Assembly: GCA_964019425.1 (NCBI GenBank)
Contig: OZ025862.1
Location: forward strand, 372,001 to 436,000
Length of the DNA: 64,000 nucleotides
From: Flectonema sp. DT1601
Lineage: Eukaryota; Euglenozoa; Diplonemea; Diplonemida; Diplonemidae
Direction: 5' to 3'
The translations under genes were made by a program, and so were the position numbers. The notes beneath the pieces are model-generated. The model searched no databases. It was not told where the DNA came from and worked only from the letters and a program-made list of their open reading frames with translations. Below are positions 1-8,875 of this stretch, piece after piece (positions within the stretch are counted from its first letter, which is position 1; every line of letters begins with the position of its first letter).

Positions 1-228
1 GATAACGCTACCATAATTTATTTAAGGTGAGTGCTCCGCTAGTAGGGTGCTACGAACTAGCAATTTTTGCTAACATATTTTTTTCAAAGAATTGTTGATT
101 TTAAGCAAGTAATTTGTAGGTGAAACCTACACTCTGCCGTATTACATTATACCCTGGTTTTGGTTTCCCAGGGCTCACGATTAATTCAAAATTGAATAAC
201 TCGATTCCGTACTGCACTGAATGACTAA
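1..228 (+). repeat. Truncated end of an R-I-R repeat module
   Basis: Bases 1-60 match the last part of the I segment described at 6784-8874. The rest matches the first part of the R segment, including the GTAGG/CCTAC hairpin around GAAAC and the CCCTGG/CCAGGG hairpin. The match stops near 225, where a different mobile element begins. Confidence 0.8.
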
Positions 229-825
229 ATTGGGAGGTTGGCATCACATACTTGTCTCCCGAATTGAGAAAAGAAATTTTGTGGTTTACTAAATCAACTC
301 AGCCGTGGACAAGTACCAAAACTAAAAATTAATCGAAGGGTCTAATTTTACACTGCTGGTCCAGCGGGATCCAGAGAAAAAACAATCGAGCAAAAATATA
401 TTAAAGAGTACTAAGCATGTGCCGGTGAGGCAGATTGTTACTACCTGTCTTTTTGGACCTACTTTGATACTTAATGATCATTATCACCACCACAGATGCA
501 ACATTTTCCTTACATAATTGCTACTAGGGTTGATTTGTTAGTAAAAAGGTGCATATCTCTTGAGTGCGGGAGAAGGGGGAAAAAATAGTAAAAAAAAAAA
601 AATTAGGGGTGTTTTTTACTCAGATTTTCTCGATCTTTCCATTCCAGGTCTGAGATTAATATTTATCATTGAGTTGTACCAAGGAAATTTTGCGAAGAGA
701 CGTTTATCTCTTTTTAGCAGCACTTACCATGTTTAAAAGTATATCCCTATGCCTAATTTTACAGCGCACCCTCCCCGATTCCAAAAAATAAAAAATCGAG
801 CAAAAGTAACATATCGTGTAACCTT
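229..825 (+). mobile_element. Truncated copy of non-autonomous element family E
   Basis: This stretch matches most of the complete element at 23082-23871 but lacks its left end and stops at the sequence GTGTAACCTT, where an inverted, internally deleted copy of the same family starts. I see no coding capacity. The family is recognised by repetition within the window and by the termini of its complete member. Confidence 0.7.
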
Positions 826-827
826 AT

Positions 828-998
828 ATATATCAGTCATTCCTTTTTTTTGCGAACAAAAAACACCATTTTCTCACCGCCTGAGCAAGGTTACACGATA
901 TGTTATTTTTGCTCGATTTTTTATTTTTACAATTTTTTTTTGAAATTTTTTTTCAGTGTCCAGAATTTGTTCGCAAACATAAGGAATGACTGATATAT
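828..998. mobile_element. Short MITE-like member of family E with about 33-bp inverted termini
   Basis: The left end reads ATATATCAGTCATTCC then a T run and GCGAACAAA. The right end is the reverse complement with a few changes (TTTGTTCGCAAACATAAGG then AATGACTGATATAT). Length is 171 bp with no coding capacity. It lies inverted relative to the preceding copy, so about 39 bp at 785-823 pair with 882-920 as a fold-back. Confidence 0.75.
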
Positions 999-1050
999 GT
1001 TCAGTTGTTTTTTTCTTCTTTGAGGCTTATAATAATCCTTTAGGGACCAG

Positions 1051-1191
1051 GTGCAACTTCCTACTTGTAGAGTTACTAAGAGATGTAAAAGCCATGTGTC
1101 TGATGAGAATAACACTGACAGTAACACCGATGATGATACAGAGGATACTGTTGATATTACAGCGACTGACCCCCGCATCACCGCAGCATAG
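1051..1191 (+). CDS. Conserved acidic 46-codon reading frame, probably a terminal exon
   Basis: An open frame with no ATG follows the acceptor-like GGGACCAG at 1050. It encodes VQLPTCRVTKRCKSHV, then an Asp/Thr/Asn-rich acidic run, and stops at TAG 1189-1191. The frame stays open in all five copies in the window (also 9084, 23929, 43819, 50372). Differences are few: L to P at the third residue and D to E at the 18th. I infer the last exon of a small gene, or a remnant carried with the adjacent mobile element. No family is recognised and the start is unknown. Confidence 0.4.
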   Translation: MQLPTCRVTKRCKSHVSDENNTDSNTDDDTEDTVDITATDPRITAA

Positions 1192-1288
1192 CACTAGAGA
1201 TACCGTCTAGGCTCGCATTCGCTCGCGCAAAGTTATTTTTGCTTTTTCTGAATAAAATTTGTCATTCTTGTTGTATTAATATGCTAGC

Positions 1289-1450
1289 ATGAAAACGACG
1301 GCAAGGTTACAGTGGGTGATTGAATATGTAGCTTGGGTTATCTGGTGTTGCATTTGGAAATATTTTATAAATCATTCACAACAGGTTTATCGATATGTGC
1401 TACAATTCTACTTAATAAGAGATGGAGAAATTCGTATTTTTGTCATATAA
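1289..1450 (+). CDS. 53-residue membrane micro-ORF upstream of the LRR gene (unit 1)
   Basis: ATG at 1289, stop TAA at 1448-1450. The protein begins MKTTARLQWVIEYVAWVIWC, giving one aromatic-rich hydrophobic helix at about residues 8-28, then a Tyr/Arg-rich tail ending in RIFVI. Copies lie upstream of LRR genes at 9322, 24167, 44057 and 50610. Differences are largely synonymous (GCA/GCT, GTA/GTG, ACG/ACA) and one stop changed from TAA to TAG, which favours a translated frame. It sits 174 bp before the LRR start. Function is unknown. It could also be a conserved 5' exon or leader of the LRR transcript. Confidence 0.45.
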   Translation: MKTTARLQWVIEYVAWVIWCCIWKYFINHSQQVYRYVLQFYLIRDGEIRIFVI

Positions 1451-1624
1451 CAGGTTGTTTGTTAAACACATCATGGATGTAGGTTGGGACTAAAGTTTGT
1501 GCAACAAAAAAAAAAAAGAAAAAAAAAAAGTTTGTTTGAAGAAATATATTTTAAACATTTATTAATCTCATCATACTCCAAGCCATTTATCATCACATTT
1601 TGTAGGTTTCTCACGCGAGTTAAT

Positions 1625-3403
1625 ATGCAACTTTCGGTTACGTTCCAAGACACTGGATTTCCTGACGTTGTTTTCACAGCTTCTGGAGAGTCGCTCGTGA
1701 AGGATGCATTGCAGGTTGCAGCTGACGAGTGGGGTACCGATGCTGACTTTCTTGAGCTTTCTCTCGCAGGATCGCTGCTTCGAGCAGGTAATCGACTGGT
1801 GTCGTACGGAGTAGAGGACGGCTCGCTGTTGGATGCATCGGTGGTGCGCTTGTTTGGATTGGAGTTTTTGACAGATTCTGCAAAGAGAGCGAAAGCATTC
1901 CTACGAGGAAAACGGGATCAGGACGGGTTTTTCTGCCTTGATACTCCCACATTCGCTGTGGATGGCTGTCTTCAGTTTAACAACGATGATGAGTGGTTCT
2001 CGAATGATGTTACGAACATCTCATTCAGCAACTCTGAACCCTCAGTCACGACCGTTTCAGATGATTTCTTATCCTCATCTCGTAAGATTATAAGGGTCAG
2101 TCTGCCTGGTCTTCAATACGTCACATCTGTTGGTAGTGCTTTCCTCAAAAATTGCAATTCACTGACATCCGTAGACTTATCAAGTCTCAGCAATCTTTCA
2201 ACAGTGGGAGACGGTTTTGTAAATGATTGTTCATCCCTCACATCTCTGGACTTATCAAGTCTCAGCAATCTTTCAACTGTGGGAGAGTTTTTTCTATATT
2301 ATTGTTCATCCCTCACATCTCTGGACTTATCAAGTCTCAGCAATCTTTCAACTGTTGTAGACTGTTTTCTAAGTAATTGTTCATCCCTCACATCTCTGGA
2401 CTTATCAAGTCTCAGCAATCTTTCAACTGTGGGAGACCATTTTCTAAGTTATTGTTCATCCCTCACAAATCTGGACTTATCAAGTCTCAGCAATCTTTCA
2501 ACTGTGGGAGGCTTTTTTCTAAGTAAATGTTCATCCCTCACAAATCTGGACTTATCAAGTCTCAGCAATCTTTCAACTGTTGGAGACCATTTTCTATATG
2601 ATTGTTCATCCCTCACATCTCTGGACTTATCAAGTCTCAGCAATCTTTCAACTGTGGGAGACCATTTTCTAAGTTATTGTTCATCCCTCACATCTCTGGA
2701 CTTATCAAGTCTCAGCAATCTTTCAACTGTGGGAGACGATTTTCTATGTTTTTGTTCATCCCTCACATCTCTGGACTTATCAAGTCTCAGCAATCTTTCA
2801 ACTGTGGGAGGCCCTTTTTTACGTTATTGTTCATCCCTCACATCTCTGGACTTATCAAGTCTCAGCAATCTTTCAACTGTGGGAGACTATTTTCTAAGTA
2901 ATTGTTCATCCCTCACCAATCTGGACTTATCAAGTCTCAGCAATCTTTCAACTGTGGGAGACTATTTTCTATATGATTGTTCATCCCTCACAAATCTGGA
3001 CTTATCAAGTCTCAGCAATCTTTCAACTGTGGGAGACTCTTTTCTAAGAAATTGTTCATCCCTCACAAATCTGGACTTATCAAGTCTCAGCAATCTTTCA
3101 ACTGTGGGAGCCTGTTTTCTACATAATTGTTCATCCCTCACATCTCTGGACTTATCAAGTCTCAGCAATATTTCAACTGTGAGATACAATTTTCTATTTA
3201 ATTGTTCATCCCTCACATCTCTGGACTTATCAAGTCTCAGCAATCTTTCAACTGTGGGAGACGATTTTCTAAATAATTGTTCATCACTTACTTCCTTGGA
3301 TTTTACCCTCGTGAATGTGGAATCCGTTGGAAGTAATTTCTTAAAAGGTTGCTCATCCATTAAGAGAGATAAACTGCATACGAGCATAGCGAATTTGAAA
3401 TGA
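1625..3403 (+). CDS. Ubiquitin-like / leucine-rich repeat protein, copy 1
   Basis: 592 residues. Residues 1-76 resemble a ubiquitin fold: MQLSVTF at the start, then LELSLAGSLLRAGNRLVSYG, which parallels the ubiquitin LIFAGKQLEDGRTLSDY segment. No C-terminal Gly-Gly is visible. A linker rich in charged residues (77-150) leads to about 15 repeats of 25 residues of BspA/LRR_5 type (CSSLTSLDLSSLSN then LSTVGDxFLxx) and a divergent cap ending HTSIANLK. There is no signal peptide or membrane segment, so a cytosolic or non-classically placed protein is likely. The ATG at 1625 is chosen because the frame upstream runs through a variable A run that shifts between copies, while MQLSV is constant. Ligand and function are unknown. 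Confidence 0.85.
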   Translation: MQLSVTFQDTGFPDVVFTASGESLVKDALQVAADEWGTDADFLELSLAGSLLRAGNRLVSYGVEDGSLLDASVVRLFGLEFLTDSAKRAKAFLRGKRDQDGFFCLDTPTFAVDGCLQFNNDDEWFSNDVTNISFSNSEPSVTTVSDDFLSSSRKIIRVSLPGLQYVTSVGSAFLKNCNSLTSVDLSSLSNLSTVGDGFVNDCSSLTSLDLSSLSNLSTVGEFFLYYCSSLTSLDLSSLSNLSTVVDCFLSNCSSLTSLDLSSLSNLSTVGDHFLSYCSSLTNLDLSSLSNLSTVGGFFLSKCSSLTNLDLSSLSNLSTVGDHFLYDCSSLTSLDLSSLSNLSTVGDHFLSYCSSLTSLDLSSLSNLSTVGDDFLCFCSSLTSLDLSSLSNLSTVGGPFLRYCSSLTSLDLSSLSNLSTVGDYFLSNCSSLTNLDLSSLSNLSTVGDYFLYDCSSLTNLDLSSLSNLSTVGDSFLRNCSSLTNLDLSSLSNLSTVGACFLHNCSSLTSLDLSSLSNISTVRYNFLFNCSSLTSLDLSSLSNLSTVGDDFLNNCSSLTSLDFTLVNVESVGSNFLKGCSSIKRDKLHTSIANLK

Positions 3404-3676
3404 CAGAAATCATAAATGTTGTTTTTAGTGTGTGTGCGTTGTTCCCCTTGTTTTATTTGAAGGTATTTAATTTATGTTTTAATATTTCAGAAAGAAGATG
3501 TTCGCTCACACACTCTTAAAACCACGGCAAGGTTACAGTGGGTGATTGGATATGTGACTTGGGTTATCTGGTGTTACATTTGGAAATATTTTATAAATCA
3601 TTCACAACAGGTTTATCGATATGTGCTGCAATTCTACTTAATAAGAGATGGAGAAATTCGTATTTTTGTCATATAA
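3400..3676 (+). CDS. Downstream membrane micro-ORF overlapping the LRR stop, possibly spliced
   Basis: The LRR stop TGA overlaps an ATG (ATGA at 3400-3403). Read directly this gives 39 codons (MTEIINVVFSVCALFPLFYL then VFNLCF) ending at 3519. If GTATTT at 3463 to TTTCAG at 3490 is removed as a 28-nt intron, the frame joins in phase a diverged copy of the upstream micro-ORF (KTTARLQWVIGYVTWVIWC) and ends at TAA 3674-3676. The same layout follows every LRR gene (ATGs at 11585, 20069, 26354, 41695, 46244, 53018). Copy 7 has GAATTT in place of the GTATTT donor. The splice is inference. Confidence 0.3.
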
Positions 3677-3776
3677 CAGGTTGTTTGTTAAACACATCAT
3701 GGATGTAGGTTGGGACTAAAGTTTGTGCAACAAAAAAAAAAAAAAAGAAAAAAAAAAAGTTTGTTTGACGAAATAT

Positions 3777-3957
3777 GAGGACATGTCAAAAGTCTGGTAC
3801 CGTTTTGGTCAACGGTAAACTGCGGGCATGTACAACTCAATCGAGACCCAACCCCGTCTGAAACATGCCCCAAAAAATTCAATTCCGGGTGTGGGATCTC
3901 ACTTTACTCGTAATACTTGTAAAAAAAAAAAAAATTCCTGCATTTTTTGCTTGTGGC
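3777..3957 (+). repeat. Left terminal inverted repeat of the DNA transposon
   Basis: Starts GAGGACATGTCAAAAGTC and runs to TTGCTTGTGGC. It matches the reverse complement of 6009-6189 apart from three bases after GAG and a few scattered changes, and includes a long A run near its inner end. Confidence 0.9.
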
Positions 3958-3997
3958 TTACACAGGCTTGCTTGTGGCTACAGAGAAACCCCGTGTT

Positions 3998-5974
3998 CTA
4001 CTTTTTTTGCGTTTCCTTTGGACGTTTCACATTCTGATCGCAAGAGCTCTGAGTGGAACTCTCGGAAGAGCTACCGTCAAGACAATTCCTGCTATCGTGA
4101 TTTGGGGCCCCACATGTCCCACAGGTCCGTTTCTTTCTTTTTTTCTTAATTGTTGTGGGGGCTGTTTGTTCCCATGTTTCACTTGCTTGAGTGACTGGCA
4201 TTTTTTTATTATTCTCATAGTCTTTCTTGAGTTTTGCAAACAACTGATCCTTTCTCTCCCTCTTGTTTTGAAGCGTCCTTACAAGCTTGCTGTGGTCGAC
4301 CTCTTCCACCTCCTCATCAACAGCATCACGTTGGTACTGTGCATCCCCAATAACTGTTTTCTCATCCTTTGTTAGGGGTAGATTAGAGGAAATCTTCGGA
4401 GAGTGCTCTAAGGTGTGTTCAGATTTTGTGCTGCTAAGTTCGTACTGTTCCATAGCATCTGACGAGGTAGCTATAAATAGTTTACCATTTGTCTCCTTGC
4501 GGTAGGTTGAAATACTGGTGATGGCAGGGATGCTGAGGTTTCTTACAACTACTGACTGTACTTTGAAAAAAAGAAACTCCGGCGTTGTATTATCTAACTG
4601 CTGTAGAATATTTTTTACATCTGTGATTGTCTGCACTACCTCAGTCCTCGAGGTAGACTGGATTGCATTAGAAATACTACCGAAATGCTTGTCACAATGG
4701 CTCTTGCCGTGCCTTCCGGGAAAGAAGTTAACACTTTTGACATTCGGGTGTGCCAGAAGCTCGCTTATGACTGTGGCATTCCGAAAGTGTGTGCCACTGT
4801 CACACCAGATGTGGATTGGTTTCATGTTCTTCCTGATTAAAGGCATCTCCCACAGCTTGCGAAGACATAAATAAGTCACAGCCGCATCTTGATTTGTGTG
4901 TGGCAAGAGAAGGTCAATGTACTGTCGTCGAGTTTCATCGTGCAACTTGAAATGCATAACTATACCCAGACAACTGTACTTCCCCTGCTGGTAGTAGTGT
5001 GATGATGACTCTTGTGGTACTTGTGGCAGGGTACCCTTCTCCTTATAGTCGAGTGTTATAATTAAGCTATCCCCAGGGTCAGCAGTGTTTTCTGAATAGA
5101 CTGCATTCTGTCTCTTAAACTCTTCTACATGATAATGAACCTCAACAAGTTGGTTGATAAATGACATAGCAGCTGGTCGTGCACTGGCAGGTAAGCCACC
5201 CTTACTGGACACCATTAGCTGCAACGTCAGCGCACTGGCACGCGCAGCATTCCAAACAGTTAATGAGTAACCACTCTGTCGCTCAACACTGCTAAGTAGT
5301 TTTGACAGTTTCTTTCTAATTGTCTGTCCACACAGGCAGTACGAGCAGACGTCAGTTCGCCGTGCAAGGTGACGATATTCCTTCCCACGCATACGACGGT
5401 ATGTAGATTCTGATATCAGATCACGAATACTGCTGACTTCATAGATAGATTTAAATGTTCCAAGGACATTCTGCAACGTAACAGTCTCGCGACGTTGAGC
5501 TGAAAGCCTTTTTACTACTATTGAAGTCTCAGACGAGGCTGCATTGTGCTCGCTCTCTACCTGACTGCATAGCTCTGGGCAGATCTTCCTTGGCCTCCCT
5601 ATATCTACGGGCACATCGCTTTTAGCATCCCAGGCCTTTCTGCCTATTTTTAGCCCAGCTTCTTCTAGAAAGCTTAACTTCCATCCTTTTTCTTCTAGAG
5701 ACTGCAGTACTTCTCGTCTGTCACCCGTTTCCATTTTCACAATAGTGTCATTGACTACTGAAGGGACAATTGACTTCCACAGCACTGGTATCCCCACAAC
5801 CCTCAGAAGCATAGCAGTAACATCACCCCCAGAAAGGCATTCCAGTAGTTTTGCAATCACGCTTACCCAGGTTTTTGTAGTCCCATTTGACTCTTTCCTG
5901 TCACTCCACTTTGGCAGGTCTCTCATCTTGTCAATCAGTAATTGCAGTTGCTCAATTGTCGCTTTTGTAGTCAT
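3998..5974 (-). CDS. DDE/DDD-type transposase with C-terminal CCHC knuckle
   Basis: 658 residues from the ATG at 5974 (MTTKATIEQ). The upstream in-frame extension has no ATG and runs into the terminal repeat. Candidate catalytic residues are D309 in ITLDYKEKG, D392 in IHIWCDSGTHF and D428 in HGKSHCDKHFG, giving D-x82-D-x35-D. A paired-Cys segment (CSYCLCGQ) precedes the catalytic region. Near the C-terminus CGTCGAPNHDSRNC is a textbook C-x2-C-x4-H-x4-C zinc knuckle in a Lys- and Ser-rich tail. The frame is uninterrupted, so the element may still be active. Family assignment would need a profile search. Confidence 0.75.
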   Translation of the reverse strand: MTTKATIEQLQLLIDKMRDLPKWSDRKESNGTTKTWVSVIAKLLECLSGGDVTAMLLRVVGIPVLWKSIVPSVVNDTIVKMETGDRREVLQSLEEKGWKLSFLEEAGLKIGRKAWDAKSDVPVDIGRPRKICPELCSQVESEHNAASSETSIVVKRLSAQRRETVTLQNVLGTFKSIYEVSSIRDLISESTYRRMRGKEYRHLARRTDVCSYCLCGQTIRKKLSKLLSSVERQSGYSLTVWNAARASALTLQLMVSSKGGLPASARPAAMSFINQLVEVHYHVEEFKRQNAVYSENTADPGDSLIITLDYKEKGTLPQVPQESSSHYYQQGKYSCLGIVMHFKLHDETRRQYIDLLLPHTNQDAAVTYLCLRKLWEMPLIRKNMKPIHIWCDSGTHFRNATVISELLAHPNVKSVNFFPGRHGKSHCDKHFGSISNAIQSTSRTEVVQTITDVKNILQQLDNTTPEFLFFKVQSVVVRNLSIPAITSISTYRKETNGKLFIATSSDAMEQYELSSTKSEHTLEHSPKISSNLPLTKDEKTVIGDAQYQRDAVDEEVEEVDHSKLVRTLQNKRERKDQLFAKLKKDYENNKKMPVTQASETWEQTAPTTIKKKRKKRTCGTCGAPNHDSRNCLDGSSSESSTQSSCDQNVKRPKETQKK

Positions 5975-6008
5975 GTTTGTTTTGGGCTCTGTAACCAGGT
6001 TGTAACAG

Positions 6009-6189
6009 GCCACAAGCAAAAAATGCAGGAATTTTTTTTTTTTTTACAAGTATTACAAGTAAAGTGAGATCCCACACCCGGAATTGAATTTTTTGGGGCA
6101 TGTTTCAGACGGGGTTGGGTCTCGATTGAGTTATACATGCCCGCAGTTTACCGTTGACCAAAACGGTACCAGACTTTTGACATCCACTC
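6009..6189 (-). repeat. Right terminal inverted repeat of the DNA transposon
   Basis: Reverse complement of 3777-3957, ending GACTTTTGACATCCACTC just before the second ATAT. Confidence 0.9.
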
Positions 6190-6270
6190 ATATATTTTAA
6201 ACATTTATTAATCTCATCATACTCCAAGCCATTCATCATCACATTTCGTAGGTTACTCACGCGAGTTAAT

Positions 6271-6450
6271 ATGCAACTTTCGGTTACGTTCCAAGACACT
6301 GGATTTCCTAACGTTGTTTTCACAGCTTCCGGAGAGTCGCTCGTGAAGGATGCATTGCAGGTTGCAGCTGATAAAGCCAATTCTTTATTAATATTCCCTC
6401 ATTCTGTAGCAATTCAGTCAAGTACTTTGATATTAATTTTATTTTTTTAA
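6271..6450 (+). CDS. Truncated ubiquitin-like stub with hydrophobic tail, copy 1
   Basis: 59 codons. The first 35 residues (MQLSVTFQDTGFPNVVFTAS to LQVAAD) are those of the LRR proteins. The sequence then departs from the LRR gene at GCAGCTGA and encodes a new tail, KANSLLIFPHSVAIQSS, ending LILILFF. Seven such stubs occur, one after each LRR gene, all with the same breakpoint, so the truncation predates the duplications. In this copy the DNA transposon separates the stub from its usual leader. It may be a relic, a decoy peptide, or merely transcribed spacer. Confidence 0.45.
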   Translation: MQLSVTFQDTGFPNVVFTASGESLVKDALQVAADKANSLLIFPHSVAIQSSTLILILFF

Positions 6451-6783
6451 TAATCTAAAAGTTGTTACTGTTTTTACATCGTCAAATTTTCACCTCCATT
6501 CGACAAGCATCACACCTAGTCAACTGCATCTCAGAACTAATGTTGAATTATCGTTTATGTTGTTTTTTATGATACAATACATTTGTATTTTAAGTACAAA
6601 ATCAAACAGTTAATCCCCATATTCGACAGCACATATGGGATTTCATCGAAACCAACTGTTGGGTCTCTTTTCATTTCAACCAGGTTTGGCCGAGCACTCT
6701 ATTCGTTTTTTAGCCAGTTTTTTCAAAGTTGATTTATATTTTAATCACAGTTAGCAAGTTACCCCCCCCCCCCCCCCCTTTTA
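6451..6783 (+). repeat. Common tail after the stub
   Basis: Non-coding sequence repeated after each stub. It holds the hairpin around ATACAA/TTGTAT near 6582-6598 and ends in a long C run at about 6763-6778, which varies in length between copies. Confidence 0.7.
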
Positions 6784-7799
6784 TATTTTTTTCAAAAAAT
6801 TGTTGATTTTAAGCAAGTAATTTGTAGGTGAAACCTACACTCTGCCGTATTACATTATACCCTGGTTTTGGTTTCCCAGGGCTCACGATTAATTCAAGAT
6901 TGAAGAACTCGATTCCGTACTGCACTGAATGACAACACGGAAAAAGAGATGTGTATGCAGCTAAGTTAGAAACATTTATTATAATGTAAAGTATTTACGT
7001 CAATCGCAGAGTGTATACCTACACTAACATTACCTTTAGTCACTGTATCTCAGAACTAATGTTAAATTATCGTTATGTTGTTTATGATACAAAACATTTG
7101 TATTTTACGTACAAACTCGAACAGTTAACCCCCCATCACTCTGTTCCCAGGTTGAAGCTTCGCGACAACCCGTTTGTGAGCAGAGTACAGGTGCAAATAT
7201 ACGCAAGCAAATTTGTGCCCGGCGCAACGCGCCTAGGATGTGTATCCAGTTACTGATTAGTCAACTATGGATACAATACATCCAAATGTTAGCTCTTGTT
7301 ATTAATAATTCTTTACATCTCCTTTTATTTTGAGACAGAAACTTGATCATTAAACACCTTTAGTTCTAATCACAATAGTGACCATAAAAAGATCAATCCA
7401 TGACTACTAATCAATACACGGATATTCCGGAGTTACAATGGAATTTCTCTGATCTAACTTTAGGCAGCATTGGTCGTAGCGGCGTTCTCTTCCCACGTGC
7501 ATAAAAGAAATTATGTCACGGAAAATGAAATAAAAATAAAGAACAGAATGTAGGATTTCAAAGGACGCATAAAATCAAGTTTCTTTGTCAGTTACCTGAG
7601 TTGGCCCGTAGCCCCTTTGAATTAGGACAACATTTAGAGATAAATATTATTGTAATTCGTATAATTCAAATAATGTAAATCTAACTGTCTTACGTCATTT
7701 TGTTTTCTTTATTGAAAGAAAGTACATTCCTGTTACATAAACTACAGGTAGAAAATACTGAGGTAACCCTTAACCATGAAGGTCAATTTTGTGAGAATT

Positions 7800-7988
7800 C
7801 TAACATGTTCGCGTATAGAACATAGAGGGACACGGATGATTGTTTTCTTTTTGAATACATTCCCCACTCTGGACTTTGCCAATTAAATGTCTTAACCCAA
7901 AACCCGTCGATGCCGTCACCCCAACATTATTTGTTGGATCATGCAACCCCCTCAGATTTTCTAACTGAATTTTGGATAACGCTACCAT
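7800..7988 (-). CDS. Conserved 62-codon antisense frame in the I segment
   Basis: Encodes MVALSKIQLENLRGLHDPT, continuing through TASTGFGLRHLIGK to FYTRTC. The same frame is open in four copies (7800, 17277, 22040, 48209) with one residue change (Q to F context at IQLENL/IQFENL). No family is recognised. Copies are so similar that conservation could reflect recent duplication only. Confidence 0.25.
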   Translation of the reverse strand: MVALSKIQLENLRGLHDPTNNVGVTASTGFGLRHLIGKVQSGECIQKENNHPCPSMFYTRTC

Positions 7989-8011
7989 AATTTATTTAAG
8001 GTGAGTGCTCC

Positions 8012-8035
8012 GCTAGTAGGGTGCTACGAACTAGC
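8012..8035 (+). promoter_or_regulatory. Structured element HP1 at the end of the I segment
   Basis: GCTAGTAGGGTGCTACGAAC then TAGC: GCTAG pairs with CTAGC, and TAG with CTA inside, with a CGAA bulge. The PLE at 15939-15962 has the same element with the outermost pair changed from G-C to A-T, a compensatory change. An RNA role is inferred. Confidence 0.45.
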
Positions 8036-8875
8036 AATTTTTGCTAACATATTTTTTTCAAAGAATTGTTGATTTTAAGCAAGTAATTTGTAGGTGAAAC
8101 CTACACTCTGCCGTATTACATTATACCCTGGTTTTGGTTTCCCAGGGCTCACGATTAATTCAAAATTGAATAACTCGATTCCGTACTGCACTGAATGACA
8201 ACACGGAAAAAGAGATGTGTATGCAGCTAAGTTAGAAACATTTATTATAATGTAAAGTATTTACGTCAATCGCAGAGTGTATACCTACACTAACATTACC
8301 TTTAGTCAACTGTATCTCAGAACTAATGTTAAATTATCGTTATGTTGTTTATGAAACAAAACATTTGTATTTTACGTACAAACTCGAACAGTTAACCCCC
8401 CATCACGCTGTTCCCAGGTTGAAGCTTCGCGACAACCCGTTTGTGAGCAGAGTACAGGTGCAAATATACGCAAGCAAATTTGTGCCCGGCGCAACGCGCC
8501 TAGGATGTGTATCCAGTTACTGATTAGTCAACTATGGATACAATACATCCAAATGTTAGCTCTTGTTATTAATAATTCTTTACATCTCCTTTTATTTTGA
8601 GACAGAAACTTGATCATTAAACACCTTTAGTTCTAATCACAATAGTGACCATAAAAAGATCAATCCATGACTACTAATCAATACACGGATATTCCGGAGT
8701 TACAATGGAATTTCTCTGATCTAACTTTAGGCAGCATTGGTCGTAGCGGCGTTCTCTTCCCACGTGCATAAAAGAAATTATGTCACGGAAAATGAAATAA
8801 AAATAAAGAACAGAATGTAGGATTTCAAAGGACGCATAAAAAGTTTCTTTGTCAGTTACCTGAGTTGGCCCGTAG

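Larger units (their letters stand above)
3777..6189 (-). mobile_element. DNA transposon with 181-bp inverted repeats and ATAT target duplication
   Basis: The element is 2413 bp with almost identical 181-bp terminal inverted repeats. It is flanked by ATAT at 3773-3776 and 6190-6193. Removing it with one ATAT restores GAAATATATTTTAAAC, the sequence of the uninterrupted leaders in other units, so the 4-bp duplication is directly supported. It sits in the leader of the unit 1 stub. The few mismatches between its ends suggest recent insertion. The superfamily is not assigned. Confidence 0.9.
6784..8874 (+). repeat. R-I-R direct-repeat module
   Basis: R (about 345 bp) occurs at 6784-7128 and 8051-8395 in direct orientation around a 920-bp I segment. 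A second I begins at 8396 and is cut at 8874 by an element of family E. R-flanked structures also occur at 16267-17880, 21024-22635 and 47205-48735. R carries the same arrangement of paired segments as the 3' ends of the PLEs here, so I infer that R is a pseudo-LTR-like end and the module a non-autonomous PLE relative. Confidence 0.6.

Noticed and set aside
927-1181. 84-codon minus-strand frame (MMRGSVAVISTVSS), present in five units
   Set aside because: Antisense of the acidic frame. Its Val/Ser-rich composition is explained by the GAT/ACA-rich sense strand.
1484-1624. N-terminal extension of the LRR protein (K-rich then FEEIYFKHLL)
   Set aside because: It runs through an A run whose length differs between copies, so the extension is out of frame in some. 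MQLSV is the constant start and begins the ubiquitin-like fold.
2602-2901. Forward out-of-frame repeats such as FIPHISGLIKSQQSFNCGR or IVHPSHLWTYQVSAIFQLWE
   Set aside because: Shadow translations of the same 75-bp unit in the other two frames. No start context, and repeated only because the DNA is.
7150-7260. Possible tRNA-like sequence around GGTTGAAGCTTCGCGACAACC in the I segment
   Set aside because: I could not fold a cloverleaf with the invariant T-arm and D-arm bases.
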